This document shows positions 9,901-18,643 of a DNA stretch of 64,000 nt, one piece after another; the first letter of the stretch is position 1; each line of letters begins with the position of its first letter. The translations under genes and the position numbers were made by a program. The notes below the pieces were generated by a model. The model saw only the letters and a list, made by a program, of their open reading frames with translations, was not told where the DNA came from and did no database searches. This DNA comes from Thraustochytrium sp. TN22 (Eukaryota; Sar; Bigyra; Thraustochytrida; Thraustochytriidae), in contig JABLUY010000031.1 of NCBI GenBank assembly GCA_013306675.1, forward strand, positions 124,001 through 188,000, given 5' to 3'.

Positions 9901-10847
9901 GTGGCGCAGCGAGCGAGCGATCGATCGGGCCGCCAGGGCAAGGCGAGGCTCCCCCCTTCGCTCGCTCGCAGCACCGCGCATCGCATCGCAGGCGCGGGCC
10001 GCGGCAGGAGAGAGAGAGAGAGAGAGGGCGGCGCGCGGGCGGCGCGGCGAGAGGGCGCGCGGAGAGCGCGCGGGCCGCGGCCGCCGAGGGCAAGCGGCGG
10101 CGCGAGGAGAAGCGCAGGGAAGCGCGGCACGCGCGCGGCGACCGGCGCGTGAAGCGCGGGCCGTGTCCCGCGGCAGAAGCACGCACGTGGGAGCGCGGCG
10201 CGGCCGCACAGGACCAGGGGGCGTACGTGCGCCGGGCGATAAGCAGACAAAGCAGGCGCTAAACTAAACCCGGCGGAGCCAGCCCTACCTTCCTGTCAGC
10301 GTCGCGGCGCTGCGCGGCGCAGCGCGCGGCAGCCGGCGCGGCGCGGCGCGGCGCGGCGCCTCGCCCGCGGACGAGCGCGCAGCTCGGAGACTCGGGCGAG
10401 CGAGCGAGCGAGCGAGCGCGACCTCCGACGTGCGATCGGCACGTGCCGCCGCCGCGTGCGGAGTGCGAGCGCTGCTTCTTTCCCTCTCACTCTCTTTGTG
10501 TCTGTCAAGACCAGGACCGAGGTCGGCCCGCCACCGGCGGGCGAGGGAACGCGCGCGCGGCAGCAGCGCAGAGCAGAGCGGAGCGCGCCCGAGCGGGCGG
10601 TGCCTGCCTGCCTGCCTGCGCGCGGGCGCGGGCGCGGTAGCTAGGCCGGGCTGCCTGGCTGGTGCTCGTGCGCGCGCACACTAGCTAGAGCGGGCGCGGG
10701 AGGCGGCTGCACGAACGGTCGCCACCAAGAAAGAAGGTCCGGGTGGGTGGGCCACCGAGCACGCGCGGCGCTGCAACAGCAGCCCGGCGCCCGGCAGAAC
10801 AGACAGACAGACAGACAGCCAGGCGCGCGGCGGCGCGCGGCGGCACG

Positions 10848-13787
10848 ATGGGGTGCGGGTCGAGCTCACAGCGCGGCAACGTGCACGACCACGCCGTGGA
10901 CTTTGACCTGGACGAGGACGAAACGGCGCCCGCGCGCGGCGGCCTGAACAGGCTAAGCGACACGAGCGGGGCGTCCAACCCCCTCGTCGGCACGGGCGGC
11001 GAGCTCGTGCTGTCGAGCGCCAGCAGACACGGCGGCAGCGGCCACATTGGCATCTCGAGCGCACCCGTCCAGGGGTCGGCGCGCACCGTGCCGGTGCTGG
11101 TGAACCTGGATGACGACGAAGACCCAGACTTGGAGGACGACGAGTTGGGCGGAGAGCTTCCTGATGACGAGCAGTTTGTTGACTTGACCCCGCGCGGCGT
11201 GGGCGGCGCGGGCAGCGGCAAGAAGTCACGCAAGGCTGTCTTCCAGCGTGGCTTCACCAAGGACCGGAGCGGTTCGTCACGGTCCAAAATTCCCAAGACG
11301 GACGAGCAGCTGGCGGCCATCCGCGAGGCACTCGCACGATGCTACATGTTCAGCTATCTGGATGAGAAGGATCGCGACGAGCTGGTCGCGTACATGTGGC
11401 GAGAAAAGGTCAAAGTCGGCTCCACGGTTGTGGCGGCCGGCAAGAAGAACGACAACTTCTTCGTTATTGACGAGGGCACGTTCGAGTTCGCGGGCGGAGC
11501 GGGGAGCTCCTCGTCGGCGGCCCCGGCGCCGGCCGCCGGCGCGACCGTGGCCACCGTCGCCGTGCGCTCGGGCTCGGGCTCGGAGCCCTTCTTTGGCGAG
11601 AACGCGCTTCTCTTTCAGAGCAAGGCGCCCGAAACCGTGCGCTGCGTGGCGGCGCACAACGAGGACGGCTCCGGCGGCGCCAAGGGCAAGCACGGCCTGC
11701 TCTGGGTCATTGATCGCGCCACCTTTCGCCAGGTCATCTCAGAGCGCCAGCTGGCCAACCAGGAGGAGTTCCGCAACGCGCTGGACTCCATCCCCATGCT
11801 GGCCCAGTTTCTCACGCCCGAGCAGCGCGAGCGCATCGTGGACTCCATGCAGGTGGTGCACGTGCGCGCCGGCCACCGCGTCGTGCGCAAGGGAGACTTT
11901 GGCGACGTCTGCTACTTTATTCGCTCTGGCAAGGTGGAGTGCTCCAATATCGGCGGCCAGGGGCTGGGCCGCGTCGAGCTGGAGGCCGGCCAGTGCTTTG
12001 GCGAGCGCGCGCTGCTCACGCAGGAGCCGCGCGCCGCCGACGTCGTCACGCTCGAGGACACGGTGCTGCTGGCACTCGACCGCCGCGCCTTTGACGAGCA
12101 CCTCGGCTCGCTGCGCGCCATCATGGACGAGACGATGAAGGGCCGCGTCGTGGAGGCCGTGCCGGTCCTGCATCAGCTGCCCAAGGCCCTGCGCCAACGC
12201 ATCATCTCGCGCTTCGAGCTCATGCAGTTCTCCGACCAGGACGTCATCGTGCACGAGGGCGACATCGGCGACCGCTTCTACATCGTGCGCAGCGGCAACG
12301 TCGAGGTGCTCTCGGCCGAGCTCGCCGCCGCCACCAGCAGCGGGCGCAGCTCCGGCGCCGTCTCCGGCACCTCCACGGACGCCTCGAGCGTGACGGCCAG
12401 CTCGCGCAACGAGGGGCTCGGCGCGCACGTCGCCATGCTCGGCGAGGGCGACTGGTTCGGCGAGATGGCGCTGCTCAACAACGAGCCGCGGACCGCCTCG
12501 TGCGTCGCCGTTGGCGACGTGGAGTGCTTTGCGCTCTCCTACGACTCCTTCAAGCTCATGCGCGGCAAGTCCGATGTCCTCGTCGCCACCTCGCAACGCC
12601 GCCTCGCCGAGAACCAGCGCAAGCGCGCCTCCATGCAGCTCTTCGACGCCTCCTCGCTTTCGCTGCGCGACCTGCACCGTCGCAAGATTCTCGGCAAGGG
12701 CACCTTTGGCACCGTCTACCTGGCCGAGGCCTCCTCCAAGGCCAGCGTGCGCGGAATCTGGGCGCTCAAGGTCATGAGCAAGGCGCACATTGTCGAATGC
12801 GACCAGACGCGCAATGTGGCCAACGAGCGCTCCATCCTGCTCGAGCTCAACCACCCCTTTGTGCTCAAGCTCTTGACCACCTTCCAGGACAAGAACTCGC
12901 TTTACATGCTGCTCGAGTTCGTCCAGGGTGGCGAGCTCTTCTCCATCATGCAGGAGCACTACCGCCTGCCGCTCGCGCACGCCCAGTTCTACTCGGCCTG
13001 CATCGTCGACGCCTTCCACTACATGCACGACCAGCATGTCATCTACCGCGACCTTAAGCCGGAGAACGTCCTCATCGACCGGGAGGGCTACGTGAAGATC
13101 GCTGACTTTGGCTTCGCCAAGCGCCTGCACAACGGCCGCACCTTTACCCTCTGCGGCACGCCCGAGTACCTCGCGCCCGAGGTCGTCCTCGGCAAGGGCC
13201 ACGACAAGGCCGTCGACTGGTGGGCCGTCGGCGTGCTCGTCTACGAGATCTGCTGCGGCATCTCCCCCTTTGCGGACGAGTACTCCGACGACCAGATCAC
13301 CGTCTGCAAGAATATCGTCAACTCCAAGGTCGACTTCAACCGCCTCGAGGCCTGCGTGCGCGAGACCGAGGACAACCCGCCCGCCACGCTCTCCCCGCAA
13401 CAGGTGCAGTACGAGTTCACCGCCCCGGCGCCTTCCACGGACCGTCGCGGCTCGCAGCACGTCGCGCTCGCCGCGCCCGCTGCTGCCGCCGCCCCTCGTC
13501 GGCCCTCGCTCAACACGCGCCCGGTCGAGAGCTTCGTGCGCAAGCTCCTCACCAAGGCGCCCTCGCAGCGCCTCGGTTCGCTGCGCGACGGTGCTCTGGA
13601 CGTCAAGCGTCACGCCTTTTACGCCATCCCGGGCCCGTCTTGGGATGATCTGCGCTCCCGCGCCTTTGCTGCGCCCTTTGTGCCCTCCATCTCTTCGCCC
13701 ACCGACACTTCTGCCTTCGACGACTTCGACCCCGATCCTCCTCGGGAGCCCTACACGGGCTCCAACGCCTGGTGCGAGGACTTTTGA
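10848..13787 (+). CDS. Cyclic-nucleotide-dependent AGC protein kinase (PKG-like), N-acylated
   Basis: Predicted 979-aa Ser/Thr kinase. The N-terminus MGCGSS is a myristoylation site (Gly2) with a palmitoylatable Cys3, implying membrane attachment. Three cyclic-nucleotide-binding modules follow at about 161-295, 310-428 and 435-582. The first has FFGENALL but lacks the phosphate-binding Arg (APE replaces R-T/A-A). The second has FGERALLTQEPRAAD and the third FGEMALLNNEPRTAS. The kinase domain starts near 610: GKGTFGTVYLA (616), Lys641 in WALKVM, YRDLKPEN (Asp735), ADFGFAK (Asp753) and TLCGTPEYLAPE. About 60 residues of low-similarity sequence interrupt the C-lobe before SFVRKLLTKAPSQRLG. The tail contains the hydrophobic-motif-like FDDFDP. 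The ATG at 10848 is chosen because it exposes the acylation site; the frame is open upstream only from a GTG. Confidence 0.93.
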   Translation: MGCGSSSQRGNVHDHAVDFDLDEDETAPARGGLNRLSDTSGASNPLVGTGGELVLSSASRHGGSGHIGISSAPVQGSARTVPVLVNLDDDEDPDLEDDELGGELPDDEQFVDLTPRGVGGAGSGKKSRKAVFQRGFTKDRSGSSRSKIPKTDEQLAAIREALARCYMFSYLDEKDRDELVAYMWREKVKVGSTVVAAGKKNDNFFVIDEGTFEFAGGAGSSSSAAPAPAAGATVATVAVRSGSGSEPFFGENALLFQSKAPETVRCVAAHNEDGSGGAKGKHGLLWVIDRATFRQVISERQLANQEEFRNALDSIPMLAQFLTPEQRERIVDSMQVVHVRAGHRVVRKGDFGDVCYFIRSGKVECSNIGGQGLGRVELEAGQCFGERALLTQEPRAADVVTLEDTVLLALDRRAFDEHLGSLRAIMDETMKGRVVEAVPVLHQLPKALRQRIISRFELMQFSDQDVIVHEGDIGDRFYIVRSGNVEVLSAELAAATSSGRSSGAVSGTSTDASSVTASSRNEGLGAHVAMLGEGDWFGEMALLNNEPRTASCVAVGDVECFALSYDSFKLMRGKSDVLVATSQRRLAENQRKRASMQLFDASSLSLRDLHRRKILGKGTFGTVYLAEASSKASVRGIWALKVMSKAHIVECDQTRNVANERSILLELNHPFVLKLLTTFQDKNSLYMLLEFVQGGELFSIMQEHYRLPLAHAQFYSACIVDAFHYMHDQHVIYRDLKPENVLIDREGYVKIADFGFAKRLHNGRTFTLCGTPEYLAPEVVLGKGHDKAVDWWAVGVLVYEICCGISPFADEYSDDQITVCKNIVNSKVDFNRLEACVRETEDNPPATLSPQQVQYEFTAPAPSTDRRGSQHVALAAPAAAAAPRRPSLNTRPVESFVRKLLTKAPSQRLGSLRDGALDVKRHAFYAIPGPSWDDLRSRAFAAPFVPSISSPTDTSAFDDFDPDPPREPYTGSNAWCEDF

Positions 13788-14819
13788 CGGGGGAGGCGAA
13801 GCAAGCAAGCGAGCACGCAAGCCGGCAAGGACCTGAGGTCCCAAGAGGACGCCGCGTGGCTGCCGTGGCCATTTCTTTCTTCCCTCTTTTTTCCCGCCTC
13901 GCACGTTCGTTCGTTCGTCCGTCTGTCCATGTGTGTGTGTGTGTGTTTCTTCTGGGTGCTCGTGTCCAACGCATGTGGATCAAGGACAACGCCACTACCG
14001 TGCCTGCGCGGGCCCGGCCCGGCCCGCGCTGTCCCTGCCCTGCTGCTCTGCCCGCTGTAATTCTCCCCGTTCCTGTGTTTCCGAGGCACATGCCGGCCGG
14101 TCCGCCGTTGTGGCGCCGCTGCGGTGCTCTCTGTCTCTCTACGCGCAAGCTGCTGACAACAATTGATGTTCTTACTCTCTCAACCTTTTTAACTTACGGT
14201 ACCCCCACTTTCCCTGTCATCAACCCTTCGCTAACAGTAAGTGACAAGCGATCTTGCGCCGCGACTCCGGCCTCGCAGCTCTACCAGTCACTGACAGGGC
14301 CAGAGCGGCGAATTTTTCCCTGGTCGCCCCCGACCCCTCGCCCGCCACCAACCCCCTAAATCGCCCTCTCCTCCCCCTCCCCTCCGTCACGCCCGCAGCT
14401 CTCCCCGCTCCACTGGCCTTGCCCTTTGCATCTCTGCGGGATGCAACGAAACAAAAATCCTCCATTTAGCCCCACATCGCGGGTTGGGCGCCTCGCGATG
14501 GAGATTAGCAAAGACCTGGGCACCACTGCCCCGCAGCTTCGACTGATTTGCGGCGCCGCCGCTGGGCGCCGACGCCGCGCTGCGGGGGGGGCGCCACTGG
14601 CCCGCCGCAAGCAGCGCCGCGCCGCGCCACGTAAGGCGCCAAACCCGCTTGCGCCTCGAAGAACTCCGGCGCTGGGACCGCGGGCGCGGCGGCGGCGCGG
14701 CGGCGGCGGCAACGCGAGGCGGCGCGCGGCGCGCGGCGCGAGGCGGTGCTGCGCGGCGGGCGTGGCTCCCGCGCGAGGGGCCCAGTCTCGTTCCTTTTTT
14801 ATTTTTGAACAGGAGGACC
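13788..14819. promoter_or_regulatory. Intergenic region with candidate 5' UTR intron
   Basis: It holds the kinase 3' UTR and the upstream region of the homeodomain gene. A consensus donor GTAAGT at 14237-14242 and a pyrimidine-rich acceptor ending AACAG at 14808-14812, eight bases before the homeodomain start codon, could bound a 5' UTR intron of about 576 nt. No protein-coding gene is evident. Confidence 0.45.
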
Positions 14820-17036
14820 ATGGACAAGGACGAGGAGCAGCACCACCTGCTGCAGCAGCAGCTGGAGGACCAGCAGGCCGTGGCCGTGGCCGTGGCGGCT
14901 GAGCAGGAGCAGGAGCACCAGGCGCACGAGGAGCAGCACCAGGCGCACGATGACCAGGATCAGCAGGATCAGCAGGATCAGCAGGCCGACGTGCAGATTT
15001 TGCACGCGCAGTCCGCGATGGACGCGGAGGGCGTGCCGGGGGACCGCATGGGCGTCGTGCAGGGCCACGAGGACCACGCAGACCAGCATGACCCGCACCA
15101 TGGCATGCATGTCCCAACAGGGAGCTCGGCCATGTCGGAGCTTGTCGGCAACCCGGAGCTCCAGCGCAAGTTCGATCGCAAGGAGGTGCACAAGTTCGTC
15201 TGCAATGGCAAGGAGTACATCCGCAAGAAGCGCGTGCCGCTCAGCAACGCGAACCGCGAGAAGCTTGAAGAGGCTTTCCAGTCCGGCCGCGTCGCGCGCG
15301 GCAGGGCCGGCCGCCCCGCCAAGGTGCGCCTCGCCGAGGAGCTCGGGCTTACGCTGCAGCAGGTGAACAAGTGGTTCGACAATCGTCGCGTCAAGGAGTC
15401 GCGCCAGGAGTCCCGCATGCTTGAGTACATTAGCAGCAGCGCCGAGGTAGACCTGGACAAGTCGCGCAAGCGCAAGTTCGGCGAAGGCGACGGCCTCGGC
15501 GCGGACGACGACGCGGACGACGATGGACTCGACCCGAACTCGCGCAAGGCCGCGCGCAACGACACTCTGCAGCCGCACCAACTCACGGACGACGCGCACC
15601 TGGGCGGTGGCGCGCAGGCGGACGTCGACGATCTCGGCCACCACGGCGTGCACGCGCATGCGCTCCCACTCGGTCACCCACACGCCATGCAGCACCAGAT
15701 CCCAATGCAGCTGCAGCTCTCCGACGCGCATGCGCACGTGCAAGCACACAATTCTATGCACGAGCTCGGACCTGACGTCACGCTGCAGACCCCGCAGATC
15801 CCGCCAAGTCCGGACAACGACGACGTGCCGCCTCCCCCGAGCCTACCGCCGCCCCCGATCCAGCCCCCCCTCGGCATGCCGCCGGGCTCGCAGACGCAGC
15901 CGGGGCCTGGTCAGGCGCCGCCGACCAGTGAGCAGCAGCAGCAGCAACATCAGCAGCAGCAGCAGCAGCAGGAACAGCAGCAGCAGCAGCAGCAGCAGGA
16001 ACAGGAACAGGAACAGGAACAGGGACAGCCCCCACATCCGCCGCAGACCCCAAACTCAGCGCAGACTCAACCCTCCGCCGCGCAGCAACAGCAGCAACAG
16101 CACCAGCAACTCCACGGGTCCGCGGATCGGCGGCGGCTGTCGCGGTCGCGTAGTCGGCGTGTGCAGGGCAGCAACACGGAGTCTTTCTCCAACAAGCTCC
16201 AAGAGAACAACTTGACGGAGAAGATCAACAAGGACGTCGCGCGCGCCTTCCGCGTCGTTCGCCACTACCTGCGCGGCGAGACGCAGTTCTACCAGGCTGG
16301 TAGCGACATGGACCTCATGGATGCCGAGATGGGTGACCGCTACGCGGCCCGCAGGGCGCGGCGCCGCACAAAGGTTCCGCCCACGCTGGCCAACGCCCTC
16401 GAGAGCCTGCTCACCAAGGAGTCCGTCTTGTATCCATGCGTGCGCGCCGTGCAGATTGCCGCGAGCCACGGGTCGATTCGCGGCATCAAGGCCATGGCGC
16501 TCAAGAGCGAGCAAAACTTTCGCACCTTTCTTCTCTGGTACATCATCGGCAAGTACAGCGGCGACCGCGAGGTCGAGGTCATCATGAAGAGCTTCATGAG
16601 CGGCCTGGGCAGCTCGCTACAGCTGCTCAACGTGGCCGACGTCCTAGAGCGCCACTTCCCGGAGCTCATCGAGGCCAAGCCTCGCCACGCATACGACAAT
16701 CAGCAGGGCATGGGCGCGGGCGGCGGTCCGCACATGGGCGGCGGCCCGTCCGGGGTGGACCCGTCCCGCGTCATCTTTACCCAAGACGCGCCAACGTACT
16801 CTTCGGCGCCACATTGGGCCGAGGCCTTCCTGAACGAGGCCTTTATCGGCCAGAAAATCATCCATGACAACCTCGAGGGAGAGATCATACAGGTCCTCCC
16901 GCCGGCGTCGCGCTCTTCCAAGGAGCCCCGCTTCCAGGTCTACATTGGCCAGTCCGATGCCGTCCTGCCTTGGGAGAGCGTCAAGCCCTATTTGGTTTCC
17001 AATGCCTGGCCTGCGCAGCCCGGTCCTGCGCAGTAA
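14820..17036 (+). CDS. Homeodomain protein with Gln-rich regions and unrecognised C-terminal domain
   Basis: Predicted 738-aa putative transcription regulator. Residues 1-95 are rich in Gln, His and Asp. Residues about 136-195 form a homeodomain: KKRVPLSNANREKLEEAF..., GRPAKVRLAEELGLTLQQ, then recognition helix VNKWFDNRRVK (W185 F186, N188, R189). Basic and acidic patches follow, then a Pro-rich stretch and CAG-encoded Gln tracts (DNA 15931-16023). Residues about 440-625 are a predicted helical region that I do not recognise (NLTEKINKDVARAFRVV, PPTLANALESLLTKESVLYPCVRAVQIAA). The end, FIGQKIIHDNLEGEIIQVLP...YIGQSDAVLPWESVKPYLV, resembles a small Tudor/chromo-like beta barrel. The ATG at 14820 (GGACCATGG) has an optimal context and follows a possible splice acceptor. 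Confidence 0.82.
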   Translation: MDKDEEQHHLLQQQLEDQQAVAVAVAAEQEQEHQAHEEQHQAHDDQDQQDQQDQQADVQILHAQSAMDAEGVPGDRMGVVQGHEDHADQHDPHHGMHVPTGSSAMSELVGNPELQRKFDRKEVHKFVCNGKEYIRKKRVPLSNANREKLEEAFQSGRVARGRAGRPAKVRLAEELGLTLQQVNKWFDNRRVKESRQESRMLEYISSSAEVDLDKSRKRKFGEGDGLGADDDADDDGLDPNSRKAARNDTLQPHQLTDDAHLGGGAQADVDDLGHHGVHAHALPLGHPHAMQHQIPMQLQLSDAHAHVQAHNSMHELGPDVTLQTPQIPPSPDNDDVPPPPSLPPPPIQPPLGMPPGSQTQPGPGQAPPTSEQQQQQHQQQQQQQEQQQQQQQQEQEQEQEQGQPPHPPQTPNSAQTQPSAAQQQQQQHQQLHGSADRRRLSRSRSRRVQGSNTESFSNKLQENNLTEKINKDVARAFRVVRHYLRGETQFYQAGSDMDLMDAEMGDRYAARRARRRTKVPPTLANALESLLTKESVLYPCVRAVQIAASHGSIRGIKAMALKSEQNFRTFLLWYIIGKYSGDREVEVIMKSFMSGLGSSLQLLNVADVLERHFPELIEAKPRHAYDNQQGMGAGGGPHMGGGPSGVDPSRVIFTQDAPTYSSAPHWAEAFLNEAFIGQKIIHDNLEGEIIQVLPPASRSSKEPRFQVYIGQSDAVLPWESVKPYLVSNAWPAQPGPAQ
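15931..16023 (+). repeat. CAG-rich tract encoding Gln/Glu
   Basis: Imperfect CAG runs interrupted by CAA, CAT and GAA, ending in GAACAG repeats, within the homeodomain gene. Confidence 0.9.
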
Positions 17037-17516
17037 TTAGAAGTCCTGGTAGCTTGTTGAGGGAGTAGATAAGCTTTTTGGGGGGGTTGTCATCGCATGC
17101 CATCGTCACTAGGCCTCGTCAGACTGGTCGGTAGCCTCCTCAGGCTGTGTGCCCTCAAACAGAGAGCGCGGCAAAGGAGGAGCACCACTCCACGCGAGAC
17201 GCGCAAATTAATGGCACGCCAGTGATGGGCCGCTGACGGCACTGACTTGCAGTGCCGTGCCGTGTCAAGCCCGCAAAGGAAGAGCAGCGCGCACGCGAGA
17301 CGTGCAAAACCAATGGCACGGCAGTAACAGCACTGACTTGTAGTGCAGTGCCGTGCCGCGCCCAGACCGTCCCGTGCTGTTCCAGTGGCAGCGCAGTGGA
17401 CTCTTGGTACGGAAACCACGTGGGCGGTGGCACGCAGGTCGGGGCGGAGCGCGGCGCTCACGCTGCGCGTCCGGGCCGCGCGGCCTCGCGCAGCGGCGAC
17501 TGCCGCGAAGCTGAAG
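17037..17516. other. Intergenic region between homeodomain protein and thiamin pyrophosphokinase
   Basis: It holds the 3' UTR of the upstream gene and the leader of the next. Most of it is an imperfect tandem duplication, annotated separately. The frame of the downstream gene is open from about 17343, so an N-terminal extension is possible. Confidence 0.5.
17165..17358. repeat. Imperfect tandem duplication, unit about 91-103 bp
   Basis: Copies at about 17165-17262 and 17270-17358 share GGCAAAGGA/GCAAAGGAAGAGCA, CGCGAGACG, GCAAA..AATGGCACG and CACTGACTTG.AGTGC.GTGCCG. It lies just after the homeodomain gene and before the thiamin pyrophosphokinase. Confidence 0.8.
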
Positions 17517-18509
17517 ATGGCCAATGGTACGGCAGCGCCGGAGGCCATCACGGCCGCACCAGGGAGCGTGACAGCACCGCCGATGCCGCCGCCGCCAGCG
17601 CCACCGACGACGACCACCCCCACGACAGCGACAGCGACGGAGACGCCATTGTCGCCGTCGGCCTCGTTGTCGGCCACCACGGGCACGGGCCGCTTGCGGG
17701 ACCTCGCGAGCGTCCTGCGAGGGCCCGCCGCCGCCAAGGACGGCGGGAGCGCTGCACATATCGCACTCGTGCTCGCGGGCGGGCCGGAGTCGCTGCAACC
17801 AGACTTCCTCGAACACCTGTGGAAAATGGCGGCGCTGCGTGTGAGCGCGGACGGCGCGGCCAACGCGCTCATGGAGGAGTTCGCGCACCCGAAGCTGTGC
17901 GCGACGCGCTTCACGCCGGATGTCATCGTCGGAGACCTCGACTCGCTCCTTTCGCAGACGCGCACATTCTTCGAGGCGCGCGGCACGCGCATCGTGCACT
18001 GCCGCGAGCAAGACTCGCATGATCTCGAAAAGGCGCTCATGGAGGTGCAAAAGGTGCAGGCTGAGATGCTGCCGGACCAGCGCTTCATCGTCATCGTCCT
18101 GGGAGCCACGGGCGGCCGCATGGACCATCAATTCGCCAACATCAACATGCTGTTCAAGTTCGACGGCGCCTTCGAGGACATCTTCTTGCTCTCCGATCAG
18201 AGCCTGAGCTTTCTGATGCCCGCCGGCACGCACACGGTGCGGCGCCCCGAGGAGATTATCGGCACAGTCTGCGGCCTGGCGCCTCTCGCCGGGCCGGCGC
18301 GTGTCACCACGGACGGCTTGCGCTGGAACCTGGCCGGCGACACGCTCGCCTTTGGCGGCCTCATCAGCAGCTCCAACGAGATGCTCGGCGCCACGGCGCG
18401 CATCGAGACCGACGCGCCCCTGCTCTGGTCCTGCGTGCCGCTCGAGGCCGTGGATGACGACGAGATCTCCGAGTCGCAATCCGTCTCTGCCCCGGGGGAG
18501 TCCTCCTGA
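17517..18509 (+). CDS. Thiamin pyrophosphokinase
   Basis: Predicted 330-aa enzyme that transfers pyrophosphate from ATP to thiamin to make the cofactor ThDP. After a Pro/Thr-rich leader of about 65 residues the catalytic domain shows the family motifs: ALVLAGG, RVSADGAANAL, PDVIVGDLDSLL, the acidic QDSHDLEKAL and VLGATGGRMDHQFANINMLF. The C-terminal thiamin-binding region has DGLRWNLAGDTLAFGGLISSSNEM, matching the GLRWDL and SFGGLISTSN elements of eukaryotic TPK1/THI80. The ATG at 17517 (GAAGATGG) is preferred. The frame stays open upstream to an ATG at 17343, which would add a basic, Ala-rich stretch that could act as a targeting peptide. The stop codon starts a short tandem duplication. Confidence 0.92.
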   Translation: MANGTAAPEAITAAPGSVTAPPMPPPPAPPTTTTPTTATATETPLSPSASLSATTGTGRLRDLASVLRGPAAAKDGGSAAHIALVLAGGPESLQPDFLEHLWKMAALRVSADGAANALMEEFAHPKLCATRFTPDVIVGDLDSLLSQTRTFFEARGTRIVHCREQDSHDLEKALMEVQKVQAEMLPDQRFIVIVLGATGGRMDHQFANINMLFKFDGAFEDIFLLSDQSLSFLMPAGTHTVRRPEEIIGTVCGLAPLAGPARVTTDGLRWNLAGDTLAFGGLISSSNEMLGATARIETDAPLLWSCVPLEAVDDDEISESQSVSAPGESS

Positions 18510-18603
18510 TACCTCTGCTTGTAAGAAGAAACCTCACCTCATTCTCCGCTGCTCGTGCGTGATACCTCTGCTTGCGTCAACGTCAAGAAGCCTCGCCCCA
18601 CTT
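18507..18603. repeat. Short tandem duplication beginning at the thiamin pyrophosphokinase stop codon
   Basis: TGATACCTCTGCTTG occurs at 18507 (its TGA is the stop codon) and again at 18560. Each copy is followed by a similar AAGAA.CCTC sequence. The spacing is 53 bp. Confidence 0.8.
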
Positions 18604-18643
18604 CCCGTTCCCCGCAGCTGGTGCTTTTTCTGACATGACTTGT

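Larger units (their letters stand above)
6745..10847. other. 4.1-kb gene-poor, repeat-rich region
   Basis: Many open frames exist on both strands, but all have Arg/Ala/Gly/Pro-rich composition expected from very GC-rich non-coding DNA and none shows a family motif. Visible structure includes a GAGCT run (7126-7157), GGACTC repeats (7577-7600), a 22-bp perfect palindrome of AT-rich composition (8935-8956), and GCG/GGC low complexity (9775-9905). Further along are a GA run (10007-10026), GCGAGC repeats (10390-10420) and an ACAG run just before the kinase start (10798-10820). A GTACGT at 10223 could be the donor of a 5' UTR intron. Confidence 0.5.

Noticed and set aside
10743-10847. N-terminal extension of the kinase from position 10743
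   Set aside because: It would start with GTG and would bury the MGCGSS acylation signal; the first ATG at 10848 is preferred.
11739-13904. A 721-codon open frame antisense to the cyclic-nucleotide-dependent kinase
   Set aside because: Same antisense GC effect; the sense strand carries all kinase and nucleotide-binding motifs.
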